A stretch of 64,000 nucleotides of DNA from Schistosoma mansoni. Taxonomy: Eukaryota; Platyhelminthes; Trematoda; Strigeidida; Schistosomatidae. A program made the translations under genes and the position numbers. Below, piece after piece: positions 24,277-33,900 of this stretch. Numbering within the stretch: position 1 is the stretch's first letter; every line of letters begins with the position of its first letter. Location of the stretch: contig NW_017385987.1 in assembly GCF_000237925.1 (NCBI RefSeq), positions 3,968,001 through 4,032,000 of the forward strand. Direction: 5' to 3'. Below the pieces are notes generated by a model that searched no databases, was not told where the DNA came from, and saw only the letters and a list, made by a program, of their open reading frames with translations.

Positions 24277-27038
24277 ATCCTAATCTTTTGAATTTTGCAT
24301 GTCCCTTTCTTTTTTCTTTTTCCAGATTTTTTTTCACTGGATTATACTCCTTGAATAACATCTTTAAACCCTAATCTTCCCGATTACTGCTTATACTCTT
24401 ACTACCTCTACCACTATGGGATTTGAATCGACAACTGTATCTCTGTGCTAATGTGGTATAGCAACTCGAACTGATGTACGTATGTACGAAGTTCTACGTT
24501 GTGACTGACTGACTGGGTACACAAATAAGAACTCGGTACTTTTAGTTCCCTTCAAACCTAAATTTTTCAAGCCAAGACCAGTAAATAATTATCTTGCTAT
24601 TGCAGCTGAATATGGTCTCCGATTATGATAGTTTCACGATCACAGCTACCCAAGACAAGTTGCTCTCTGGATATTTCTTCTCTAATTACTTGTCGTTAAT
24701 TTTCGCATTTAAGTTCTCATTATATATTCTATATACCTTTCTAGGTTAAAACAATTTATTTGGTGATGAAATGTTTTCACATCAAGTTTGTGCCGAAAGA
24801 TTTCTGATCTCTTTGACACCTTGGTGTTAGCTTGGCTTTAAAAAGTTGGAATCATGTCACATCGTGAGACCAACACTGCTCTATGTTAGCGAAATCTTGA
24901 GTACACGGGTAAAATTGTTTTGGTTTGCCACGGTACTCAAGCTATGTAAGTCGTAATTCATCAGTTGCCTATTTTCCTAGGAATGGGATGTACTCTACAC
25001 TTAAATGCAAAGTACTTCTACAAGATTTGCAGGAGCTCGTGTTTGCACTCACTCCTGGTGGTGAGCCGTTAGAAGTAGTCGAGAAGTTAGTTTGGGTGAT
25101 TGTGTTAGTGTTGATGATGTGAGTGATCAATTTACGTGTGGTAGAAACCAGAATGACTTAGGCTAATCTGGGTCATCTTTGCTGCTGTCGTGATGTTAGT
25201 ATAGCTATAAGAGGTCAGGTTTACAACGTCAATGAGAGCAGTTTTGCTGTATACTTGGAAAGCCTGAGGTCTACAAGTTAAAGATGTCAAGCAACTCTCT
25301 GTGTTCGATCATTGTCTCTGAGATGCTGTTGTTTAGTGTTGTTCGGGAGCAGTAGTGACAACTCAATTGGTGTTGCCATCCTGAAACACCGGGCTCAGTA
25401 GACCAGGTATGTTTTACGAATGTTAACCCGATGGCTTCCACATCGAACCCTGGAACTGGTTGGAAAAAGCGAAGAGGTGGTCATTTTATGATATAGTGCC
25501 GGGGTATGAAAGGAAGTTGTGTAGGACTGGCACCCGTCAGTCCATCACGACTCCTTGATGAGATTAGTTGGCTTGAGACATTACCTACCAGACGTCGATC
25601 CAAATAGGAACCACTGGCCATCTTGACATTTATTTATTTAAACACATATATATTGGTACAAAAGGGCACCAGGTACATATGCGCCACATATATATATGCG
25701 ACATAGTTTTTCTTCACATTCTTCATAAAGATGAAACGGACTTAACTGAGAGGTGTCTTGTTCAGTTCTATTGTTAACTGAAATGTCTCTTCTATTATAT
25801 ATTATTTTTGATCACTGGTAATTTTTCTCGGCTCTACTGCTTCCGCTTCTCTTTTCTTTCCAGTTATATGTTTATGCTGTGTGGTGCATTGTATTTTTGG
25901 TGCCAACTTATCCCAAATAATTTGTGTATTAAGTAAAATAATGACTTCCGATCGTAACGGGACAATATATATACGTATGTTAGTAGAAAGCGGTCAGTCA
26001 GTGCAGATTCGTATTCAACACTTGCAGTAATCAGCCCACACTGCTTCTCTCTCGAGCAAAAGGTTTTATCACGAATTGAATGAAACCAACCGGTATCATT
26101 TAATGATGTTAATGTGTGCTTAATATCCACGGTGCACAGCTTATTGATTAATAAATATTTGCCCACAGGTAACATTCCGAAGGTATTTTCAATATTTTGA
26201 CTAATTCTCCGCAGTAATTTTATATTAGTGAGCTTTTTTGACCAAATAATCTGTCCTTTTATTATAATTCTGAGATTTCAGTTAGAAGTGATGAAAAGGA
26301 AGTCGGAACTGGAACAGCTCTTGGTGCATTGGAAAAAATACTTTCCCAGATTTGGGAACTTGCAAAAGAATGTGAACCACCGGTACCAATAATCATTACT
26401 CATACAAGGAAGAAATTAGCACATTTATGTCATAAACCAAGACCTGTATCTGTCGTAGGAATTATAAACGCTGATGGAGCATATGAAGTTGAAAAAAAGC
26501 TGTTAGACATGAGATCTGGAGTTAATTTAAGATGTACAAGAAGTCTGGAGACTGCTCAAACAAACACAGTGAATGAGCTCACTGCTGGAAACTCAAATGC
26601 TGCAATCATCGTAAGTACTTTAGTGATACATTTGATTTTCTTTGCCCAGATCGTGTGTAGTAATAGGATATTCTCCCAACAAAAATTATAAATATTTTCA
26701 TAGTCCTAAAAGCACACTTGCCTAGATATCCATATACTTTATTTCCCTCACTTATGCCCACCCAAAAGTATACACCACCTAATCTCAAACCTTCCATAGG
26801 ATACCGCTATGTTATATGGTAAATCTATGATCAGTATATTCTGGTTGTTTCCCCAAAACTAATTGTAAAACCTAATTAGAGGTTTTGACCGATTTAGGTA
26901 CCTTACTTCCAGTAGGTTTTCCGCGGTTCTAAACGTCAATCCACTAACTGAGTGCTAACCCTCTAAATAGTATTGCTAGTCCTTAGAAGAAACACGATCC
27001 CAAGTGTTTTACGCAAGCTTATTTAATGTTACTGTATC

Positions 27039-27100
<62 letters not shown>

Positions 27101-27324
27101 TGTAGTTGGTTGTATATACTAAGTTTCAGTCTCCATATGAACCTTGTTGACCTCTACATGAACTGTTATCGAAATGTGAATAGATTATTTCACGCAAATT
27201 ACCCATCAAATATGTGTCTTACTATTTTTATGCCATTACCTCAGTATAACTAAATTTTTACTTCGTGATTTTATTTTCCCAGGAAAAGTTGCGGCGTGCT
27301 GTTGAATCCATCAATATTGAGTAG
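23017..27324 (+). CDS. SECISBP2: SECIS-binding protein 2 (SBP2), L7Ae/L30e family, four coding exons
   Basis: SBP2 binds the SECIS hairpin in selenoprotein mRNA 3' UTRs and lets the ribosome read UGA as selenocysteine. I assemble exons 23017-23736, 23771-24050, 26282-26610 and 27283-27324; every junction is GT/AG and phase-consistent, giving 456 residues. The ATG at 23017 is the first after an in-frame TGA. Residues 1-240 are basic and low-complexity. Exon 2 holds the helix VSELISRLVAFQDR followed by the L7Ae start (KRTKRLVCGFHEVIKHLKLK, with the invariant Gly). Exon 3 completes the fold with THTRKKLAHLCHKPRPVSVVG. Both blocks match vertebrate SBP2 or its paralogue SBP2L closely in order and spacing. 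The protein is short compared with vertebrate SBP2 (about 850 aa), as in other invertebrates. A TAG ends it at 27322-27324. SBP2 versus an SBP2L-like orthologue cannot be told apart here. Confidence 0.88.
23737..23770 (+). other. 34-bp micro-intron in SBP2
   Basis: GAG|GTAACT at 23737 is a strong donor, and a T-rich stretch ending TTTTGTAG at 23770 is the acceptor. Reading through it gives 16 spurious residues and a false stop at 23785-23787. Splicing it out joins the N-terminal frame at phase 0 to the downstream frame that leads into the L7Ae domain. Confidence 0.85.
24400..24515 (+). repeat. Diverged RTE-like 3'-tail module in SBP2 intron
   Basis: TGTGCTAATGTGG...GCAACTCGAACTGATG...CTACGTTGTGACTGACTGACTG follows the same order as 17850-17930 and 34065-34140. 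On the minus strand it also contains GATTCAAATCC, an exact pol III B-box-like word, with a weak A-box-like TAGCACAGAG 5' of it. This hints that the tail may be tRNA-like, but the match is partial. Confidence 0.45.
25630..25695 (-). repeat. Truncated fragment of the ~500-bp dispersed repeat
   Basis: TTTATTTATTTAAACACATA followed by GGTACAAAAGGGCACCAGGTACATATGCGCC matches the left ends of the repeats at 3976 and 59735. Only the A-rich-tail side is present, as expected for a 5'-truncated retro-copy in minus orientation. Confidence 0.6.
26611..27282 (+). other. SBP2 intron 3 with a (TA)n tract
   Basis: The donor GTAAGT is at 26611 and the acceptor TTTTCCCAG at 27282. A (TA)n tract of about 56 bp occupies 27043-27098. 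No transposon fragment is recognised. Confidence 0.8.
27043..27098. repeat. (TA)n microsatellite in SBP2 intron 3
   Basis: 56 bp of uninterrupted TA repeats, the longest simple repeat in the window. Confidence 0.95.
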
Positions 27325-27446
27325 CTTTTGTTTGAAGTCAGATGTCCGTACTTCCTATCACTACGGATGACTGGTAAATCCCCTTCTTCCATATTGTACA
27401 TAGTTTACTTTGCTTGTGCATACTTCAGTTGACTTTGTGTCTTCGA

Positions 27447-27452
27447 AATAAA
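27447..27452 (+). terminator. Poly(A) signal AATAAA of SBP2
   Basis: A canonical AATAAA lies 123 bp after the SBP2 stop codon, on the same strand, in AT-rich sequence. It gives a short 3' UTR of about 140-150 nt. Confidence 0.65.
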
Positions 27453-28000
27453 TTGTAAACAATTCTTCCACGTTGATTCTTACTATTGTCTAGTAATGCT
27501 CAACTCTATTGAACTCAATCACTAAAACAGTTTGTAACCGTAATTCTGTGCAGCCTGATAATCCACATTCTGATAGACAGTGAGATTCAATTTCCGCGAT
27601 CCACAAGTTAAAATTCAAATGTCTAATTTAGTGATGTACAATACTGTCATGTCGGAACGACCGAAATATAAGCCCTAGTTGAGCACATATTGTCAAACTT
27701 TATACTAATATACGCATAACGAATGAAACATGATTTCACTGAACGTCAAATGTATCAGTGACATTCTAGACGTTACTTTGCTGTTATGTGAAATATTTAA
27801 GTACATATACTGTTCCCGTTTATTTGTTCATTTTTAATGTAGATGGTAGGTGAGAAGCTGGGCATCAAATTTAAAATAGGCAATGCCAAACATTGCCGAA
27901 ACAACCTTGATGATACAATCAAGCACTGTATTTTCATTTTTATAACTCTAAACGTTGGTGTACTGTAGATTTTTCGAACTTTTTGGGAATGACTGTCAAT

Positions 28001-29850
28001 GACTTACTTACGCATGTTACTCCCAATGAAGCACAGGCCGCCGACCAGCATTCTCCAATCCACTCTGTCCTGGGCCTTCTTTTCTAGTTCTATCCATTTT
28101 TTGTTCATTCTTCTCATGTCTGTCTCTATTTCTCGGCGTATTGTGTTCTTCGATCTTCCTCTTCCCCTTCGGCCTTCAGGATTTCATGTGAGGGCTTGTC
28201 TTGTGACGCAATTGGGTGATTTCCTCAATGTGTGCCCTATCCACTTCCAGCCCTTCTTCCTCCGCTGAATTCTGGTTTGTTTTCTCCCACAGTAGGTTGT
28301 TGTTGATAGTGTCTGGCCAACGAATCCGAAGTATCTTGCGTAGACAACTGTTGATAAACACTTGTATCTTCTGAATGATGACCTTCGTAGTTCTTCAGGT
28401 TTCCGCCCCATAAAGTAGAACTGTTTTGACATTTGTATTGAAAATTCTAACCTTGGTGTTGGTGGACAATTGTTTTGAGTCCCAGATGTTCTTCGATTGT
28501 AGATATGTTGCTCTTGCTTTTCCGATCCGCACCTTCACATCTGCATCAGATCCACCGTGTTCATCAATGGTGCTGCCCAGATATGTAAAGGTTTTCACAT
28601 CCTCAAAAGCTTCTCCGTCAAGTGTGATTCGATTGGCGCATACTGTGTTGTATCAGAGAATCTTGCTTTTCCCTTTATGTATGTTGAGACCTACTGCTGC
28701 TTCACTGGTCGTCTTCTCCTGCATTTGTTGTTGCAGGTGTGAAAGAAGAGCCAGATCATCTGCGAAGTCTAAATCGTCCAGCTGCATCCTGCCTGTCCAC
28801 TGTATCCCGTGCTTTCCTCCAGATGTTGACGTCTTCATGATCCAGTCGATCACCAGGAGAAAGGGTGAGAGTAAGCAACCTTGTCTGACACCGGTCTTTA
28901 CCTCAAACGAGTCAGTGAGCTGTCCTTCACTCACGTCTTTGCAGTTTAATCCATCATAGGAATTCCGCATGATATTGACTATCTTCTCAGGCATGCCGTA
29001 GTGTCGAAGAAGACACCATAATGTTGTCCTGTCGACGCTATCAAATAATTTCTTGTAGTCAATGAAGTTGATGTGGAGTGATGAATTCCATTTAATTGAT
29101 TGTTCCACAATGATCCATAGAGTTGCGATTTGGTCTGTACACGATCGATCCTTACGGAATCCAGCCTGTTGGTCTCGAAGTTGGGCGTCTACGGAATCTT
29201 TCATTCTGTTTAACAATACCCTGTTGAAGACTTTTCTTGGTATTAAAAGAAGAGTGATGCCCCTGTAGTTATCACACTTTCTGAGATCGCCTTTATTCGG
29301 TATTTTGATCAGGTGTTCTTCTTTCCAGTCTGTTGGTACTTGTTCTTCATCCCAAATCTTACTGAAGAGAATGTGAGGTATCTTTGCAGTTGCTGCTACA
29401 TCTGCTTTCAGTGCTTCTGTTGGAATGTTGTCTGGTCCTGCTACTTTGTCGCTCTTAATTTGTCTAATGGCCATGCTGATCTCTTCAATTGTTGGTGGGC
29501 CAACATCGATTGGGAGGTCTGTGGGTGCTGCTTCGATGTTGGGTGGGTTCAGTGGAGCTGATTGACTTAAGAGTTCTTTGATGTGCTCTACCCACCTGTT
29601 CTTCATTGTTAGTGATTACCTTGCCTTCCTTGCTTTTCACTGGTCGTTCTGGTTTACGGTAATTTCCAGCGAGTTTCTTTGTTGCATCATACAATCGTCT
29701 CATGGTTCCTTCTCTTGCAGCCTTTTCCGCTGTCATTGCTAAATCTTCCACAGATTTACGTTTGTCGGTTCTGATGCTTCTCTTCACTTGCTTGTTTACT
29801 TCTGTGTACTCGGCTGCCCCGTAGGAGCTACAGGCGGAGTTTGTCAATGA
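28001..29850 (-). mobile_element. RTE (SR2-like) element, internally deleted second copy
   Basis: From about 28001 to 29818 this matches the first RTE copy (18196-20014) at a constant offset of 9804 bp. All shared open frames translate identically. At 29816 it leaves the first copy and continues into a short block (CCCCGTAGGAGCTACAGGCGGAG) resembling the 5' leader of copy 1 near 21338-21360. The endonuclease region is therefore missing, and 5' leader appears joined to the linker. The RT frame (28653-29606) keeps all catalytic motifs. The GTAA-repeat 3' end is at 28001-28012. Confidence 0.75.
28653..29606 (-). pseudogene. RTE reverse transcriptase domain, copy 2
   Basis: These 317 codons are identical in translation to 18849-19802, including motif A (FIDYKKLFDSVDR), motif B (VRQGCLLSP) and motif C (FADD). 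A linker frame at 29485-29847 overlaps it upstream. With no endonuclease in this copy, mobility would depend on enzyme supplied by another element. Confidence 0.7.
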
Positions 29851-30189
29851 ACACCAGGTTATTTTATTTCAATAGTTCAATACAAGATATCCATTTCTTG
29901 CTTTGCAAAACATGAAGTGTTAAGTCTTCATCTGTTTATCGTGAGGTGAGTACACACCCGATCCCGTTGCATATGCCGGGATATCACTATCAGCATACAA
30001 TTGTATTTCGGCTTAATTATTCATATCTAACGATACAAATGTTATTTGCAGTCGTTTTTTGCGATTAGAAGTTGATAACTAGATGCTAAACTACGCATTG
30101 AACTAATTGTTACAACCATTCAATGATAGTCTAATTTTCTCAATGATAGGAAGGAACTCATAACATGTGTTGCGAGTATTTGACTTGTA
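29851..30189. other. Short spacer, nothing recognised
   Basis: AT-rich sequence between the 5' end of RTE copy 2 and the dispersed repeat at 30190. No exon or repeat was found. Confidence 0.35.
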
Positions 30190-30620
30190 GGGTCTGGTAT
30201 TATGCCAAGCCCACATATTCTATTCTAGCTGCTGGACAGATCAATCTGTTCATTCTTCTCAAGCCACATTTTTAACCTGTCACTTATTATTCCTAACTGT
30301 TTTCTATATGATCGTGTGTTAATTACTTACCTTACCCATCACATATCTGTAACTTATTTTTGGTCTGACTATAAATATTGAGCCACGCTTGAATAAATCG
30401 AATTGACTTACTTGCCTTCTCCATTGCGTCATTTTGCTTTGCTTTCTGATCAACGATTGTATGAGACTTATGTACTCGGAATTCATCTTCGTATTTGACT
30501 TATTTAATCCCGTTATCCATTAACGCGATTTAAGTGGATGATTATATTCGAGGATTTGCGGAATGTATATTTCGATACCTGGGAGTTCGATCTCGAGCCA
30601 CTAAAGACTTCTAATTTTCT
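30190..30620 (+). repeat. Unclassified dispersed repeat, further copy
   Basis: Its blocks run in the same order as 7395-7790: AAGCCCACATATTCTATTCT, then TTCTATATGATCGT, then TTTTTGGTCTGACTATAAAT. It then continues into text matching 6440-6560. The element is therefore longer than either of the other two partial copies. Confidence 0.5.
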
Positions 30621-30963
30621 ACTTTATTTTACCGATGTTTCCATCAAGACATGCTGTTTGTACCTGGATTTCTTAAAACAGCTTCACGATTAAACCGTAT
30701 AAGCGTTCCCAAAATCAGACAGTTATCATTTTCTAAAATAGTGAATGGAAAATTCCACCGTTTTAATCAAAACGAGTTCTCACAACAGTGATGTCTTGCA
30801 TACGAGCTTAGCTAGCACCACTCGGTTTAAAGTAATAACATAAACCCACATTACAAACTGTTTTCCTACACTGTTCTCAGAAAACTGGAAATCCGAACCA
30901 CACATTAGTGTGAATAACGAAAATAATATAACAAGCAAAATACGTAACTTATATTTAATTAAC

Positions 30964-33900
30964 TTAGTCCATACGCATTTTCAAGTCTGAAATCGTGACT
31001 GCGTCTTTTTCTCTGGAAAATTCAATAGCAAGAAAAGTATCATGATTAGTAGCAGACGAAAAGACATTCAAAATGATTTTTTAAAATTGTCTTCAGGAAG
31101 CTGAATGACTGAAAAATATCCAAAAGCAAGAAATGAGTTTTACGATCCTGAAAGGAAACATACTTCATGAGGATTTAAACTACAAAACTCAGAAGCACGG
31201 AGATCGGTTTAGTACTGTCTTATCGGAATAAATACTACTACAGTCCAAGTTACCATGGCACATAAGTTCAAAAAACTACTTGGAAACCACAAAGACACTC
31301 ACCAAATCTTTGATTGGCTATAAATAAATGGTAGTCAGGATTACATATTTTGATCTGTGACTGTAGTCATCTAATTTATTGGCGAACTTAATGAATGGTT
31401 AACTAATTAACGAAATGTTTGAATTTTGACTCTCACAAGCATGTTGATGAACACGATATACTTTCTACTTACTAAGCGTTGAAAAGTTCATACATGGGAC
31501 AATTATCTACCAAAAATTACTACTTCGCGATATCTAGTTCGCCATCAAATACTTCTTTTGGTTTACTTTTTTTTCTCACATTAAATGGCTACATTATATT
31601 AGCTCACCTATTGGCCGCTACAGCATTAATGTAATATAGGTTCTTATGAAAATGACGTCTTAAGCAGTGGATTAAATGTCAAACGTTTTATTACTTTAAT
31701 CGGTCATTTCAGCACAGAATCTCCAAGACCCTAAGCTTGAATCTGTAATTACACAAAAAACTAACATTTTTATAGGCACTTAGCAACGGTACGTCACATG
31801 ATATAGTTATATATGTATGTCGTGTTAGTTCATGTGGTGGTTTATAATCTAGGTGAATAAAATCCATATATTAGCCAGCATTAATTTGTTTTGATGTGTT
31901 TCCCTGGCCCAAACAGACCGAATCTGATCGCAGAAACATTGGAAGCTGGAAAGTGTGAAAATGGTTAACCTTACTGTTAGTGACCAAGTCCATTTTCTAC
32001 ATATTTCTATCTAAATCAGTCTAGCATCATGCATATGTACATATGACTTGGGTAATACTTGTTTCGTTTTCGCCTATAAACCTGTCTATATATAATTTCC
32101 TTACTCTGAAAAGCTGGTTACGAAAATTATGGGAAAAGTGTACCGTTAACTAAATTAAACCACACAGTTAGCCATGGTAACTAATGTTTTGTGGAAATTT
32201 GTACAATTTTCTGGCTGTGGTTTGTACTTCTAGATATTTACTAATAACTTTTGGACTTTTATTTGGGAAAGCATTTTTAAAATCAGTACATTTTTGCACA
32301 AATCTGATTTGAAATGGACATCATTTTAGAAATTGTCTTAGTGCTCGCGACATTGACGGACAATCTACAGCTTCTTAATATCTGAATAGCATTTAGTGGT
32401 AACCAAATATTATTTCTAAATGTTTCAGATATCAACATTTCGAGGACATGGCTAGTTACATAACAAGCACCTATCCCCATACTATTCGGGATATTAAACC
32501 CAGAGTAGTTGGGACAAATATTGGGCCTTCGAACCTGTTTTTGTCAGCAGTATGTTAGAAATATGTTTAGTGAGAACGCGCTTAAAACGAACACAAATAT
32601 TCTGTATACGGAAAACGCCTGCATACAATTTATAACATTGGTTGCAGACAAACTTGATATGAGACTATAGTGTATTAACAAAACCATGTAGTCAATTTCA
32701 AATACATTACCAGGCTGGCTTCAGACCTGGACGTGGCTGCATCGACCACATATTCACCATTCGTCAGATTTTAGAACAAACATGCTTATTAGTGTCCGAA
32801 AATGGTAGTCTTCACTTGAAAGCAATATTTGACTCAAGAGACGGAGAAGTTTTATAGCAGTGTCAGTCATTGAAAGGGGTACCTCATAAGTACATAAACC
32901 TTGTGAAGGCTCTTAACTCGAACACTACTACTCGAATCAGAGCTTATGACGAACTGACATCTGACTTTGCAACCTCAAGTGGTGTCCGGAAAGGCTGTCC
33001 ACTATCTTTATTTCTGTTTAATTTCATTAGAGACATACTGCTGAAAATAACGTTTTCGTCGTCTGAATTTCCAAGAGTTGATCTACTAGGCGATCCACTT
33101 ACTGACTTAGAATAAACAGATGACATGGTCCTGGTTGGTGAAAACGTTGATAAAATACAGTATTTTGGCAGCACTGAGAAACTGCCAGGATGTTGAGGAT
33201 GCATTTCCCTCCTCTTGATGTAAATTGTTGCTCCAGGACTGGCCTGCGTAAACACCTGAACTAAGGATAGGGGGTGAAGTAGTCGGACGCGTCGACAACT
33301 TCACCGATCTCGGAAGTCTGATCAGCCCTAATGGATTGGTGTCTGACGAAATCTCTGTATGGATTCAAAAAACCCATTCGTCATTTCCCGACTTGCGTTA
33401 TCTATGGTGAAGTTGAATATATCTGTCTATCAATTAAAGGATGAGCATACTGCGCAGCAGTTCTTTCTGTCCTACTTTACGGCTGCGGAACGTGGCCATT
33501 GACAGTAATGCGTACTCGTAAGTTACTAGTATTTGATCACAGATGTCTAAGAAATATTGCTCGTATCTTCTGGGATCATCGGGTAAATAATAGTGAGGTT
33601 AGACGCAGGGTATTAGGGAATGATGATAAATCAGTTGATGAGGTTGTGGATCTCTATGGGCTGAGATGGTTGGGATACGTATTACGCGTGCCCAATCACC
33701 AACTGCCACGACACACAATGCTGACTAGTGTTGAGGACAGTCGGAAGAAAGTTAGGGGCGAGCAAACCAAAACGTGGCATCAGTCCTTGAAGTCACTAAC
33801 TTCTGGTTTGGGTCATGTTTGTAGATGCAGACTACTTGGTTGAAGTTCGCGTGACTATCGCAACCAACGGTTGGGGAATTCGGGTGACATGTATCAGAAT

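Larger units (their letters stand above)
24051..26281 (+). other. SBP2 intron 2 (2231 bp)
   Basis: The donor is GTGAGT at 24051 and the acceptor ATTTCAG at 26281. The intron holds a (TA)n tract at about 24249-24276, a diverged RTE-like 3'-tail module at about 24400-24515 and a truncated piece of the ~500-bp repeat at about 25630-25695. The rest (24520-25620, 25700-26280) is AT-rich with no recognised element. Confidence 0.8.
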
